Shown here one piece after another: positions 8,178 to 18,387 of a DNA stretch of 64,000 nucleotides. Source of the DNA: an uncultured Eubacterium sp. GTDB lineage: Bacteria; Bacillota_A; Clostridia; Lachnospirales; Lachnospiraceae. The translations under genes and the position numbers were made by a program. Location: NCBI GenBank assembly GCA_948468465.1, contig CAOKJJ010000001.1, positions 22,622 to 86,621 on the forward strand, read 5' to 3'. Position 1 is the stretch's first letter. Each line of letters starts with the position of its first letter. The notes below the pieces were generated by a model. That model was not told the DNA's origin. It did no database searches and worked only from the letters and a program-made list of their open reading frames with translations.

Positions 8178-9305
8178 TTACTTATCTTTCACTGCCCTGA
8201 TCAGTCCACGCCTGAAAGATGGAAGACTGACAAAATAATCTTTATCATAAGGAAACCACATGTATCCCCTGGAGGGTTTTGTTTGAAATCCCATCTGACA
8301 CAGTAAAGCATTAACATTTATATAATCAGCTTCATTATGATAAGTACAAATAGCACATTTCATTTTTTTGCTGCGTATGATCGTATCCTCTGCTCCACGG
8401 AGCGCATGATACTCTTCTCCCTCGATATCCATTTTTATAAAATCCAGTTTTTCTCTGACAATGCTGTCTACCGTAACCGTTTCTTCCGATTGATAATCTG
8501 ACAAAAATTTGCTGACAATCACAACCTTGTCCATATAGGGTTCAAATGTACACCGCAATGCCTCTGCCCATTCCTGATCTGGTTCCACCAGATATATTTT
8601 TTGAACTTTATCAATAACTGACAGGGCAAAATTACCCTCTGCCACCCCGGCATCCAATACGATTGACCCATCATCCACATCAAAATGATCCGTAAGGTAA
8701 CAATGCGGCGATAACCTGTCCTGCTCCATCATGATCTGGCGTAAATACTGCTGCGCCTGCTCCCTGCTGCCATATCTTTTGCTTAAATACATTTTCTTTC
8801 CCTGAAAAACTGTATAAAATAACTGTTGTCCAGGATCATATGCAATCTCATAAACCGCTTGGCTGTAATTCCATATAAATGGATAATTGAATACCTGCAG
8901 ACTTTCTGTTTTAATAAATTCCAATAATTCCTTAATTTCGCAATCCTTACTTTCCTGATATCTTGCCAATAGCCGGTATTTGATAAAATAATGGTAGCTC
9001 TCACATCGATCTACATTTTCAGAGTAATATTCCTTTATTTGTTCAGCTATTTCTCCCAAAGAATAACTCAGAATAATCACATGACAGTGTTTATTCTGAC
9101 TCAATACTTCCGGCGTATAAATCGGATAACCGTAAAACATTTCACCTGTCTTCTGCCTGCAGTTATCAATAAATCCCTGTATCCCCATCCCTGCAAGGTT
9201 ACGTCCAAAACGATCCAGTATCTTCCCGGCAAGGTTTCCGGTTCCCCATAAGTATATATTTTGCAGTTCTTTTGAAGAATTTGCCTTATTTATAAATATC
9301 AACAA
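8178..9305 (-). CDS. Rossmann module + FkbM-family methyltransferase
   Basis: A 375-residue protein in two parts. Residues about 17-100 form the Rossmann-like module common in this island (IYLWGTGNLAGKIL...FIDNCRQKTGEMFYGYPIY). Residues about 205-360 are an FkbM-type SAM methyltransferase: DAGVAEGNFALSV (motif I), EPDQEWAEAL and FIKMDIEGEEYHALRGAE. FkbM enzymes O-methylate sugar hydroxyls. No ATG exists near the N terminus; TTG 9305 (or 9302) lies a few bases after AAGGAGGAG and is the likely start. It precedes the acyl-transfer block by about 30 bases and is read in the same direction. Confidence 0.9.
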   Translation of the reverse strand: MLIFINKANSSKELQNIYLWGTGNLAGKILDRFGRNLAGMGIQGFIDNCRQKTGEMFYGYPIYTPEVLSQNKHCHVIILSYSLGEIAEQIKEYYSENVDRCESYHYFIKYRLLARYQESKDCEIKELLEFIKTESLQVFNYPFIWNYSQAVYEIAYDPGQQLFYTVFQGKKMYLSKRYGSREQAQQYLRQIMMEQDRLSPHCYLTDHFDVDDGSIVLDAGVAEGNFALSVIDKVQKIYLVEPDQEWAEALRCTFEPYMDKVVIVSKFLSDYQSEETVTVDSIVREKLDFIKMDIEGEEYHALRGAEDTIIRSKKMKCAICTYHNEADYINVNALLCQMGFQTKPSRGYMWFPYDKDYFVSLPSFRRGLIRAVKDK

Positions 9306-9353
9306 TACTCCTCCTTTGCACAGGCAATCTGTATTTCAATACAAACTTCTTCT

Positions 9354-10373
9354 TTACTTCCATATTTCATCAAAACCCTGCTTCCAGACGGATGTAAGGC
9401 TGCTCCGGCTACAGCTTTTCGCACCGTCCAGTTTTCTCAATACGTAACAGAAACAAATCCGATACTTTAATAATATAAGCAGCATTCTGCTTTTGGACAC
9501 CTTACAAACTTCTAAACCATATCGTGCCATTTCTGCTTTTTTTGCAACTGTATTTTTATATCCGATTGTACTTCTATAAATACCTTCCCTGAGCCGGTTA
9601 CATAAAAACTGCTCTCCTGCTTCGCCCGCTAACGGATATAAGTACAACATGAAACAGTTCGCCGTCTTTATTACACTGTCTGGAAGCCACCAGTAATCTT
9701 TTTGGTCTGATTTTGCATAAAAACGTGAACGCCGGTTGCATCCACGATAGGAACTCTCCCAAAAGACAACTGGCATATACAGCAAATCAGCTCGTGCTGC
9801 CAGTTTCCCTAAAACATAAGAATGTGGATAAATCCCATATTTTTTCTGCTCATAAAAAAACTTTTTAAAATTTCCCTTCAGCCAGTACTCCCTGTTTACA
9901 AGAAACCCTGTTGGATGGACAGGAACACCTGCCATTACCGCAAAAGCTTCTTTTCCTTTTTCTAAAACTTCATAATCCGTATTTTCGCTGATCGTATGTG
10001 ACAATGACGCTGCCGATTTTCCAACATAACCACCTGCTACTGAACTATTTTCCAGGATATCCAGCAGACGTACAAGAATATGGATCTGAATATCGTCTCT
10101 GTCGAGAATATGTAAAAGATATTTTCCATTTCCACAACAGATTGTCCGGTACCAGTTTGGACAGGCACCTGCATTTTTCTCATTTTTCACCAGCACCACT
10201 TTTTTACCCGCCAATGGTTGTAACTGATCAAAATTTTTGTTGTCCGAGCAGTCATCACAAATAAAAATGTTATATCTGTCATCCTCTATAGTCAGAATAT
10301 CCTGAACAAGCTTTGCACATTTCTGCCCCCTGTTATAACTGGAAATACAGATACTCAGCAATATATCTTTCAC
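9354..10373 (-). CDS. GT2-type glycosyltransferase
   Basis: A 339-residue GT-A glycosyltransferase. It opens with ISICISSYNRG-like sequence (LLSICISSYNRGQKC), followed by FICDDCSDN and a LHILDRDD segment giving the DxD metal site near residue 93. The C-terminal third is basic and variable, and no membrane helix is seen. The GTG start overlaps the WecB stop (GTGA), so it is coupled to that gene. Donor and acceptor cannot be predicted; proximity to wecB/wecC makes a UDP-ManNAc or ManNAcA donor possible but unproven. Confidence 0.88.
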   Translation of the reverse strand: MKDILLSICISSYNRGQKCAKLVQDILTIEDDRYNIFICDDCSDNKNFDQLQPLAGKKVVLVKNEKNAGACPNWYRTICCGNGKYLLHILDRDDIQIHILVRLLDILENSSVAGGYVGKSAASLSHTISENTDYEVLEKGKEAFAVMAGVPVHPTGFLVNREYWLKGNFKKFFYEQKKYGIYPHSYVLGKLAARADLLYMPVVFWESSYRGCNRRSRFYAKSDQKDYWWLPDSVIKTANCFMLYLYPLAGEAGEQFLCNRLREGIYRSTIGYKNTVAKKAEMARYGLEVCKVSKSRMLLILLKYRICFCYVLRKLDGAKSCSRSSLTSVWKQGFDEIWK

Positions 10374-11509
10374 CTGTCTGCCAGACTCCTTCCGTGATTA
10401 TTTTTTTCCCAGTCCAGTATATGTCCCACAATCCGCTCACTGGCATGACCATCCCCATAAGGATTCACTGCTTTTGCCATCCTGTTGTACTCATTTATAT
10501 CTGTCAGCAGCCGGGCAGTTTCATGATACACTGCCTCCCCACTCACACCAATTACTTTCACCGTTCCAGCTTCTACGGCCTCCGGCCGTTCTGTCTCCCT
10601 GCGCAGTACCAGCACTGGCTTGCCACAGGCCGGAGCTTCTTCCTGCAGGCCGCCCGAATCGGTTATGACCAGAAAACTTCTGGCCATAAGATTATGCATA
10701 TCCTCGACATCCAAAGGAGAAAGCAAATGCACCCGGTCTGTATGTTCCAGTATGGGCAGCACAATATCCCGCACTGCCGGATTCATATGAACCGGATAAA
10801 CAACCCCAATATCCCTGTAATCCTGTACAAGCCGTTTTACCGCGCCACATATATCCGCCAGCGGCTGTCCCAGATTTTCCCTTCTATGTGCCGTCATCAG
10901 GATCATTCTTTTTCCCGTAAAATCAATCTGCCGCAACAGATTGTCCTTAAATATATAACGCTCTCTTATCGTTGTGCGGAATGCATCGATAACCGTATTG
11001 CCCGTCACAAAGACATTTTCTGTAATATTTTCTCCTGCAAGATTTCTGCGGTTTTTTTCAGTAGGAGCAAAATGCAAAGACGCAATCTTTCCTGTCAGAC
11101 ATCTGTTCATTTCCTCAGGAAAAGGTGAATATTTATTATAAGTACGCAGCCCTGCTTCCACATGTCCAACCGGTATCTGCTGATAAAAAGCTGCCAGTGC
11201 CGCCGCAAAGGACGTATTCGTATCACCATGAACAAGCACCATATCCGGTTTCTCCATAGAAAGCACATCCTCCATGCCTGACAGAACAAGAGCTGTTACC
11301 TCAGTCAGTGTCTGGCCCGGCTGCATAATATCCAGATTGTATCTGGCTGTTGTACCAAATATATCCATAACCTGCCTGAGCATTTCCCGATGCTGTCCTG
11401 TCAGGCAGACCAGATTTTCGATATCCGGATTTTTTTCCAGCTCTCCGATCAATGGACACATCTTGATCGCTTCCGGCCTTGTTCCAAACACGCTCATTAC
11501 TTTTATCAT
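10370..11509 (-). CDS. wecB: UDP-N-acetylglucosamine 2-epimerase (non-hydrolysing)
   Basis: A 379-residue enzyme that interconverts UDP-GlcNAc and UDP-ManNAc in the cytoplasm. It begins MIKVMSVFGTRPEAIKM and contains HGDTNTSFAAALAAF, HVEAGLRT, PEEMNRCLTG, MTAHRRENLG and ITDSGGLQEEAPACGKPVLVLR, all signatures of the non-hydrolysing WecB/MnaA family. Length is typical. It overlaps both neighbours by four bases. With the dehydrogenase at 14019-15257 it completes UDP-ManNAcA synthesis. Confidence 0.96.
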   Translation of the reverse strand: MIKVMSVFGTRPEAIKMCPLIGELEKNPDIENLVCLTGQHREMLRQVMDIFGTTARYNLDIMQPGQTLTEVTALVLSGMEDVLSMEKPDMVLVHGDTNTSFAAALAAFYQQIPVGHVEAGLRTYNKYSPFPEEMNRCLTGKIASLHFAPTEKNRRNLAGENITENVFVTGNTVIDAFRTTIRERYIFKDNLLRQIDFTGKRMILMTAHRRENLGQPLADICGAVKRLVQDYRDIGVVYPVHMNPAVRDIVLPILEHTDRVHLLSPLDVEDMHNLMARSFLVITDSGGLQEEAPACGKPVLVLRRETERPEAVEAGTVKVIGVSGEAVYHETARLLTDINEYNRMAKAVNPYGDGHASERIVGHILDWEKNNHGRSLADR

Positions 11510-12726
11510 AAAGAACCGCCTTTATCAATTACCGAAATAATCTGGGAAAAATACTTATCGTCGGCAAACGTATCCAGATGTTCATTATTACAGACTTCGG
11601 CAACCATTTTTCCTGCTATGGGTACTTTGCTTTGTACTCCCATACGGTACCAGTCGTACTCGTTATCCAACTGGCCTATATCAATTGCCTGAAATCCCAT
11701 CTTAGCCAGATCATATGCTAAAACTGTCGCAGCTGGTCCCAATGAAATACATATTAAATCTTCTTTATCTGCAGCGCTTCCTACAGCGTTTTTTATCTCC
11801 TTATATGCGGACCATGCATTTCGATCTGGGCAGATAATCCGCCTGATGTGCTTTGCCCCCTCAAACAGATCATTATGGATACCAGTCCTTCCGTATTTTC
11901 CTTCTACGATGATTACCGGATGTCCTTCCCATATTGCTTTCCATAGCGGAAACAACATTTCTGCATTTGTCTTATCCCTGTATATGATGTACGGTCTCGT
12001 AACATAGGCATCATAATAAAGACGTTTCTGATCCAGAAATTCAAATATGGCATCCCTGGTTCCTTTCGACATATATTCCCTGATTCCATCGGCTGCATTT
12101 TCCGTATAACGCTCAAAGCCTGTATAATTCTGCGCGATTGCCAGATTGATTGCAGGATCTTTTGTATGTAGTACTTCTAACAGCCGTTCCTTCAAAGTAT
12201 CATCAGGCATCTGAAACCACGGACGCACGCGTCCACGCATCATTTCAAATTCTCCATCTCCAAAACGGCAAAGAGAACCCCTCTCTTCTTTTATTTTTTT
12301 TAATAGCTTTTCCGAGGATCCGATCACAGGAACTTCCCGGATTCCCCACTCGTATGGCGCGCTTTCCAATCGGTTTTCGTATATTTTTCTTTTCTTTTGT
12401 TCTTCCAGTAACTCCTGTTCCTTGTCCTTAAAGATCCCAGCGCCATTATATGGTCTCCAGTAAATAACCATCCTGTCCTCAGGTACACCCATCCTCCTGC
12501 ACATACTGACCGCATGATCATATTTCATCATTGAAAATACAACATAATCAAATTGCAAACTGCATAAGTCCTCCGGAGGACCGATTCTCAATGTATCATT
12601 CCACAGCTTTCCCTGTTTGTTTTTATCCTGGTCAACAATGCCCTGTACGATACAGCGCTCCTGGTTAATCATTGCATAAACATGTTCCGCACAAACTCCC
12701 GCTCCCCAGATATATATTCTGTTCAA
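11506..12726 (-). CDS. Rossmann module + GT-D fold glycosyltransferase (DUF1792-type)
   Basis: A 406-residue protein. The first 100 residues are the island's Rossmann-like module (RIYIWGAGVCAEHVYAM...IVQGIVDQDKNKQGKLW). The C-terminal 250 residues match the GT-D/DUF1792 family known from streptococcal SP_1767 and serine-rich adhesin glycosylation: LCRFGDGEFEMM, then a DKTNAEMLFPLWK segment and LICISLGPAATVLAYDLA. TTG 12726 is chosen: it overlaps the upstream stop (TTGA) and has a GAGAGGGGG site eight bases before it. An ATG at 12768 would give 14 extra residues inside the upstream gene. GT-D members act in serial glycosylation of protein-bound sugars, which fits a protein-glycosylation role. 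Confidence 0.88.
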   Translation of the reverse strand: MNRIYIWGAGVCAEHVYAMINQERCIVQGIVDQDKNKQGKLWNDTLRIGPPEDLCSLQFDYVVFSMMKYDHAVSMCRRMGVPEDRMVIYWRPYNGAGIFKDKEQELLEEQKKRKIYENRLESAPYEWGIREVPVIGSSEKLLKKIKEERGSLCRFGDGEFEMMRGRVRPWFQMPDDTLKERLLEVLHTKDPAINLAIAQNYTGFERYTENAADGIREYMSKGTRDAIFEFLDQKRLYYDAYVTRPYIIYRDKTNAEMLFPLWKAIWEGHPVIIVEGKYGRTGIHNDLFEGAKHIRRIICPDRNAWSAYKEIKNAVGSAADKEDLICISLGPAATVLAYDLAKMGFQAIDIGQLDNEYDWYRMGVQSKVPIAGKMVAEVCNNEHLDTFADDKYFSQIISVIDKGGSL

Positions 12727-13973
12727 AGAATGGTCCCCCTCTCCAATATCTGATCCAGAAATCCGCATAAGCGCTTCGCCTGTCTTTCTCTGGAAAAATA
12801 TTTTATATTTTTGTTGCCAGAATACTGACGGCTGTTATCTGATATAAAATGGATGATTTCTTCCTCTGATATGGATGCAATTCCTTTATTGGTATAACGC
12901 ATCAGCCTTCCCACATCGGAATCTTTCGGAGCTATGGCAAGAACCGGCGCTGTTCCTTGCATCAATTCATATGCTTTTCCCGGTATCGTTGCTTTCAGAG
13001 CCTGATTGCCATCATCAATGGAACCCAGTATGATATTAATATACGCTCCTTCCTGTTCTTCCCTGACAACCTCCTCTGAAACAGCATAAAGTATTTTTAT
13101 GTAATCCGTCATATGTTCCTGCTGAATTATGCTATTTGCTTTCAAATCCATTTCTTTAGGACCTATGGATCTGACAATCAGTCTTATTTTGTCTTCTGTT
13201 GTGCAATTGATCTGCCTGATACATTTTACCAGCAGTTCAAAACTTTCAAGCCGATGCTGATAAAATGAACCCGCATAATACAGATATTTGTGCCCGGATC
13301 TTTTCCCAGACTGTGGCCTTCCTTCTTCATCCCATCCGTTCAATATGATTTTCTGCAGTTTACTGGCATATCTTTTCTTTAGTACCTTTCGAAACCCCGG
13401 AGTTACAGATATGATTCCTTCTGCTTCCCCCAGAAACTTTTTTTCCATAAAACGATCGATTGTATTCTCGATAAACGGACGCCTGTTTTTTTCTGTATAA
13501 TCACTAATGAAATCCCGGACTTCTGCAACATAGGGACAGTTTAATTTTTTCGATAAATAGTTAGCGATAAACAGGTTTTCCATCGGTGGAAATGTCCCTA
13601 TAATAATATCCATATCCTGCAACTGGCTGATATTCACATTTTTTCGTACCTCTTTGAACCACTCTATCGAAGAACCTGTAATTGTCCGTGACTGTATTTT
13701 TAATTTTTTCATGATCCTGAGCAATAATCTGACATCTTTACTTTTAATCCTTACACTGTCTTTCATCCGCCCTATCCTGATAATCTGCTCTGGATCCACT
13801 GGCAGAGCCAGATCAAATCCAACCTTCCAATAACAGCTTGTATCGGGGTTTGTTGTGATAATGTATGGTTGATATCCATATTTTTCAAAATATTTACACA
13901 TAGTTCCATATCTTTTTGACGCAATCATATTTAATGGCGGAAAATAATATGAAATGATTAACACTTTCCTCAT
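12723..13973 (-). CDS. GT4-type glycosyltransferase
   Basis: A 416-residue GT-B glycosyltransferase. The N-terminal domain starts RKVLIISYYFPPLNMIASKRYG, a hallmark of the WbuB/GT4-like group, and has AEVRDFISDY in the middle. The C-terminal domain carries LYYAGSFYQHR and a donor-site region near ILGSIDDGNQALKATIPGKAYELMQGTAPVLAI. A GGGGAGG site precedes ATG 13973. No membrane helix is evident. Substrate unknown. Confidence 0.9.
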   Translation of the reverse strand: MRKVLIISYYFPPLNMIASKRYGTMCKYFEKYGYQPYIITTNPDTSCYWKVGFDLALPVDPEQIIRIGRMKDSVRIKSKDVRLLLRIMKKLKIQSRTITGSSIEWFKEVRKNVNISQLQDMDIIIGTFPPMENLFIANYLSKKLNCPYVAEVRDFISDYTEKNRRPFIENTIDRFMEKKFLGEAEGIISVTPGFRKVLKKRYASKLQKIILNGWDEEGRPQSGKRSGHKYLYYAGSFYQHRLESFELLVKCIRQINCTTEDKIRLIVRSIGPKEMDLKANSIIQQEHMTDYIKILYAVSEEVVREEQEGAYINIILGSIDDGNQALKATIPGKAYELMQGTAPVLAIAPKDSDVGRLMRYTNKGIASISEEEIIHFISDNSRQYSGNKNIKYFSRERQAKRLCGFLDQILERGTIL

Positions 13974-14018
13974 CTTTAACCTCCCCGTACTCGTTCATAT
14001 TGGATGCAGACCGGTATA

Positions 14019-15257
14019 TCATAACCGGTACACTTTATCCAGACTGCATATGTTTCTGGTATCCAGAATCACTTTATTGCGAATCTGTTCCATTTTTTCA
14101 ACAATATGCGCATGGCCTGTCATAATCACTACCATATCGATATCGTTTAGAAAACGATCAAAATCCTCATATTGATTTTCGACCAGATGCAGCCTGACAA
14201 GCGGATCATACACTTTGATTCCTGATGCCAGATGCCGTTTCATACAGGATAAAAGCTGCAGCGCAGGACTTTCCCGCGTATCATCAACATTCTCTTTATA
14301 CGTCAGTCCATACAGGCCAACTCGGCTCACGTCTCTGATTCCTTCTTTATCCATAATTTCCGCAATTCGTTCCAGGACAAATTCCGGCATGGAATCATTG
14401 ATTTTTCTGGCCGCTAAAACAATATTGGCAAGTCCCGGATAATCGCCCACCAGAAACCAGGGATCCACAGAGATACAATGTCCGCCAACGCCCGGTCCGG
14501 GCATCAGTATATTTACACGTGGATGCATATTCGCGATCCGGATGATTTCATATACATCCATATCATCCGCCCTGCAAATCTTAGCCAGCTCATTTGCAAA
14601 TGCTATATTGATATCCCGGTATGTATTCTCAACCACCTTTGTCATTTCTGCTGTCCTGAGGCCGGTTACCACAATCTCGCCCCTGCAGAATGTCTGGTAT
14701 AACATTTTTATCCTGTTTCCGGCTTTTATATCATCAGCGCCAATCGTTCTGTTATTGCATACCAGTTCCTCTATCATACGTCCTGGTATAATACGTTCCG
14801 GAGCATGTACTACGTATATATCATCCCCGCATTTCAGCCCTCTTTTCTCAATAGCAGGATAAATACACTTGTGTATGGTACCCGGTGAAACTGTGGATTC
14901 TATCACAATAATATTTCCTTTTACACACACATCCAGTATCCGCTCTACCGCATCCATTACGTAGGAAGCATTTACCTTCTTTTCACGCCGCAGGTAAGGC
15001 GTAGGAACCGCAATGATGTATACATCTGCCTTTTGATATTCTTCACTAAATCGTATATGGTGATCCATCGCCTGATGGAACAGCTCCTGCAGCCCGTTCT
15101 CAATGAACGAAATCACACCGCTTTCAAGCTGTCTGACCAGGCTGGCATTGCTGTCAGTCCCAACAACCTCCGTTCCATGCGCGGCAAGCATAATGGCAGT
15201 CGGAAGTCCGATATATCCCAAACCGATAACATTTACCTTCAATGCCGTCTCTTCCAT
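14019..15257 (-). CDS. wecC: UDP-N-acetyl-D-mannosamine dehydrogenase
   Basis: A 412-residue member of the UDP-glucose/GDP-mannose dehydrogenase family. NAD site: VNVIGLGYIGLPTAIMLA (residues 8-25). Central signatures: AEMTKVVENTYRDINIAFANELA and PGPGVGGHCISVDPWFL, the WecC form of the catalytic region. The C-terminal part has YGLTYKENVDDTRESPALQLL. The expected cysteine is seen in GGHCISVDP. It oxidises UDP-ManNAc to UDP-ManNAcA using two NAD+. WecB lies two genes downstream, so the pair supplies a uronic acid donor; nearby AsnB might amidate it. Confidence 0.95.
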   Translation of the reverse strand: MEETALKVNVIGLGYIGLPTAIMLAAHGTEVVGTDSNASLVRQLESGVISFIENGLQELFHQAMDHHIRFSEEYQKADVYIIAVPTPYLRREKKVNASYVMDAVERILDVCVKGNIIVIESTVSPGTIHKCIYPAIEKRGLKCGDDIYVVHAPERIIPGRMIEELVCNNRTIGADDIKAGNRIKMLYQTFCRGEIVVTGLRTAEMTKVVENTYRDINIAFANELAKICRADDMDVYEIIRIANMHPRVNILMPGPGVGGHCISVDPWFLVGDYPGLANIVLAARKINDSMPEFVLERIAEIMDKEGIRDVSRVGLYGLTYKENVDDTRESPALQLLSCMKRHLASGIKVYDPLVRLHLVENQYEDFDRFLNDIDMVVIMTGHAHIVEKMEQIRNKVILDTRNICSLDKVYRL

Positions 15258-15276
15258 CGTTCCTGTCCCTTTCTCA

Positions 15277-17202
15277 TTACATCCTTTTTATCTCCCCGTA
15301 TCCGGCGGAATACATTTTATAGTCAAACGATACTGTAAAAGGATGTGTTGCATAATCCATAACCGTTATCCGGTTATCCTCAAGCCGTATTTCTCTGATA
15401 TGCTCTGTTTCCCCATACCGGACTTTTGCCATCAGGCAGTTTCTGCTGCAATATAACAGCTGCGCTTCTGACCTTTTTTCCATTCCAAACACGCCATGAA
15501 AACAATTCTGCTCCTGCCCTGGAATATGAATCGTATTATGTGCAAATACACTTCTGAATCTGTCCCTGATCACAGGAAACGCCGTATATACATAAGTACC
15601 GGGATCTCTTGTAATATACTTACCATCAACCATCAATTCTATAGAAAGTTTGTCATTGTGCGTATGCCCGGTGTATACTGCATATTTTGCGGTATCAGTG
15701 ACCATACTTAAAAACATGGTTCTGCTGTAAAATAAAACAAGTCCGAATTTGTGAAAATAGTGAATTTTCAATCCCTCCAACAGAGATTGCCCAGATGTAC
15801 TGTTGTAAATCATTGTCTGTCTGCGATATGGATATCTCCCTTGCATATTCTCGTACGTTCCGTAGTTTTCAAGTGTTGTATTATATGATTTACCATGCAG
15901 AATCTTTGAACCTGACATTGCTCTTATAAAACCTGATTCCAATGGAAATTCGCTCCCATATCCGGAAAATCTGTCCTTCCCAAATAAACCATCCATAGAG
16001 GATAACAGCGTTCTGTGATCCAACGGATTATCCTTTCCCTGATATCCGTCAGATGTATTCATAAGAGATAATCTGACCAGTCTGCCATTATCGTTATCCC
16101 CCACCTGTATGACCTCATGATTCTGTTTCGTTATCGTATCTGTAAAAACACCCATATTATAGATCCGATCAATGTACCACTTAGGAAAAAAACCGATTCG
16201 GCCCAGATCATATTTCTGTCTGTCTGGCGCTGTCAGTCCTTTGACCATACCGGCATGATACTGCTCAAATACATTTCTTTTTTTTGAATTTAACACGCCA
16301 AATACAAGTGACGTCGCATATAGCACAATTTCTGCGCTCAGCCTGTGATAACAAGCCGAACCTTCAAAATTAGAACCTTCTATGTAAAATTGCTTCCGGG
16401 TCTGCGCAATCAGCTCCTGTACCCCGAATACCAGACAAGCGTCAGTCCAGTCATCAGAATCCAGATAAGCTGCTGCAAAAATAATACCTGCCAGATCGGC
16501 CAGATAATGGTTAGAACCTGTATTGTCAGATACTTCCAGATGATTCATCACAAATTTTAAACTTTGGTAAATATGCTTTTCAAATTCTGCCTGAAAATCC
16601 GTATCCAGATAACCGCTACGGTCCATCTGTCTGAAGAGATCGTAAGCAACCAGAAGGTTGACCATTCTTATTGATACTTCCATTGCAACAGACCATTGGA
16701 CAGTCCTGCCTACAGGATTCGTCTCCCAAAAATCTGTCAGCTCATCTTTAAATTCCATCACAAATGCGCTCCGATACTTTTTTTCCGTACCTGCCAGAAC
16801 AGCTAATTGAACCACATGATAGAATCTGCCCAGTTCCCACGGACATTTGATATCCACACCCGGTATCCTGCCAATCACAGTCTGGCACTTTTTCCATGAA
16901 CGATATTTTACCGGTGAGAAAAAAAAACCGCTTTTATAATCTGTCAGCCAGTTTATCGGATCGTATTTTTCACTGCATTTTTTTCGAAGTCTTTTTGCTA
17001 TCCTCTGTCCATATTTCACCATATAAGGGTCAGAATATCTTTTTCCCAGTAAACCGTTTGCCCGCAGCTGATAATCCACCTGGACAAAGCCGCTGCCAAG
17101 CAAATCAAACTGGTGCGCCATAAAATGCCGGCACAGGTATTCCAGATTTTCCCTGCAGGAATTGTTGATCACTAATTTATGATAACTAATATATGAATGC
17201 AT
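15277..17202 (-). CDS. Heparinase II/III family protein
   Basis: A 641-residue protein with an alpha/alpha-toroid N-terminal half (many short helices, GRTVQWSVAMEVSIRMVNLLVAY, DNTGSNHYLADLAGIIFAA) and the heparinase II/III C-terminal beta-sandwich, including HTHNDKLSIELMVDGKYITRDPGTYVY and an HNTIHIPGQEQN segment. Family members cleave uronic-acid polysaccharides by beta elimination, but those in biosynthetic loci lack a signal peptide, as here, and their role is unclear. They often accompany asnB and uronic acid genes, as in this operon. A GGGAG site precedes ATG 17202. Confidence 0.9.
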   Translation of the reverse strand: MHSYISYHKLVINNSCRENLEYLCRHFMAHQFDLLGSGFVQVDYQLRANGLLGKRYSDPYMVKYGQRIAKRLRKKCSEKYDPINWLTDYKSGFFFSPVKYRSWKKCQTVIGRIPGVDIKCPWELGRFYHVVQLAVLAGTEKKYRSAFVMEFKDELTDFWETNPVGRTVQWSVAMEVSIRMVNLLVAYDLFRQMDRSGYLDTDFQAEFEKHIYQSLKFVMNHLEVSDNTGSNHYLADLAGIIFAAAYLDSDDWTDACLVFGVQELIAQTRKQFYIEGSNFEGSACYHRLSAEIVLYATSLVFGVLNSKKRNVFEQYHAGMVKGLTAPDRQKYDLGRIGFFPKWYIDRIYNMGVFTDTITKQNHEVIQVGDNDNGRLVRLSLMNTSDGYQGKDNPLDHRTLLSSMDGLFGKDRFSGYGSEFPLESGFIRAMSGSKILHGKSYNTTLENYGTYENMQGRYPYRRQTMIYNSTSGQSLLEGLKIHYFHKFGLVLFYSRTMFLSMVTDTAKYAVYTGHTHNDKLSIELMVDGKYITRDPGTYVYTAFPVIRDRFRSVFAHNTIHIPGQEQNCFHGVFGMEKRSEAQLLYCSRNCLMAKVRYGETEHIREIRLEDNRITVMDYATHPFTVSFDYKMYSAGYGEIKRM

Positions 17203-17225
17203 ATATCTGCTCCCATATGTAAAAA

Positions 17226-18368
17226 TTAATTATGCTCTGTATTCCAGTCATGACACCAGTAACAGTATTCCCGGCAATATTCCGCAAGATCTACCCGTCC
17301 CGGCACCAGCTTCGATATTTCCCAGGCAGGAACTTCTCTGATATATTCTGTATCAAACTCCAGCCCTAACGCCTCTTTTACACATTGGTATACGGGCAGC
17401 TCCAGGGTAGCCCTTCTCTCCCCTATTTCCTGTATTTCTTCCGGATCAATCTCTAATATTTTCAGAATTCTTTCGCTGATTTTTCTCATGACATTATTAC
17501 ACGGATTTGCTGGCTCATAAAACAAACGCTGTTTCTTATATTCCTGCCGGATGTAATCCATGATTTTTACATCACAATCCTGATCCCGCTTTTCCCATTT
17601 GGTAAAACATGCCTCCGCATTTTTTTCTATCTCCTCTTTGCTGTACACATCCGATTTCAGATACTTAACAATTCTATCAATATCACGTTCTCCCTCTTCC
17701 CACAGGCGGTCAATATTGGTATCGCTGTACATAAACATGCCATTATCCATTCCGGTACCGGAAGGATTTTTCCAACCGCTCCGGCCTTTTCCTATTACTG
17801 CCTGCGGAAATAAAAATTTTCCCAAACCAAAAACATTCGGAATGCATATGACTCTTCCGTTTACATGTGAAGATAGATACTGAAAGGACAATCTTTTATC
17901 AAACTGATTATTTTCCTGCACATCCTGCGATATAAGCACATCACAGTTCTTTAGCAGCTGCTCCCTGATATAACCCTGTTTCAGATGATAAATTCTTGGA
18001 AGCGGATAAATCCAGTATTGTGAAAGAAATGTTTTTGAAGTCTGTAAATATTGCCTGATCCAGTGCTTATAACAATTTCCATGCAGCAGCACAACTTTCC
18101 TGCCTAAAGCCTGCCAGGGAATAATGTCTCTTAGTTCCTCCAAACCATATTCCAGTAATTGTTCTGCTATCGCTTTATAATAAATATTGCTTGCTACGAC
18201 AACAGGGTACCTGCTGCAATTTTCCTTCGTCGGGCGATATACATCCCTGCCATAGAATCTATCCACAGGCGCATTATCTAAAAAATATTTTACATTATAA
18301 AATTTTGAAATTGTATAAAACGAAGACCTTGCAACTACTCCCGTACCCCATATGACAATGTCCTTCAT
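17226..18368 (-). CDS. Rossmann module + WcbI-type putative acyltransferase
   Basis: A 380-residue protein. Residues 1-100 hold the Rossmann-like module (DIVIWGTGVVARSSFYTI...YFLDNAPVDRFYGRDVY). A WcbI-type domain follows, starting KVVLLHGNCYKHWIRQYL near residue 115 and including CDVLISQDVQENNQFDKRLS and IPNVFGLGKFLFPQ. WcbI is required for Burkholderia capsule and is thought to be an acetyltransferase. ATG 18368 has AAGGCAGGAG upstream; a longer reading from 18461 would run into asnB. It is close to the protein at 44250-45398 in the other arm, with the same layout and the same conserved VFGLGK/LFGLGK segment. Confidence 0.85.
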   Translation of the reverse strand: MKDIVIWGTGVVARSSFYTISKFYNVKYFLDNAPVDRFYGRDVYRPTKENCSRYPVVVASNIYYKAIAEQLLEYGLEELRDIIPWQALGRKVVLLHGNCYKHWIRQYLQTSKTFLSQYWIYPLPRIYHLKQGYIREQLLKNCDVLISQDVQENNQFDKRLSFQYLSSHVNGRVICIPNVFGLGKFLFPQAVIGKGRSGWKNPSGTGMDNGMFMYSDTNIDRLWEEGERDIDRIVKYLKSDVYSKEEIEKNAEACFTKWEKRDQDCDVKIMDYIRQEYKKQRLFYEPANPCNNVMRKISERILKILEIDPEEIQEIGERRATLELPVYQCVKEALGLEFDTEYIREVPAWEISKLVPGRVDLAEYCREYCYWCHDWNTEHN

Positions 18369-18387
18369 CTCCTGCCTTCTTTCCACA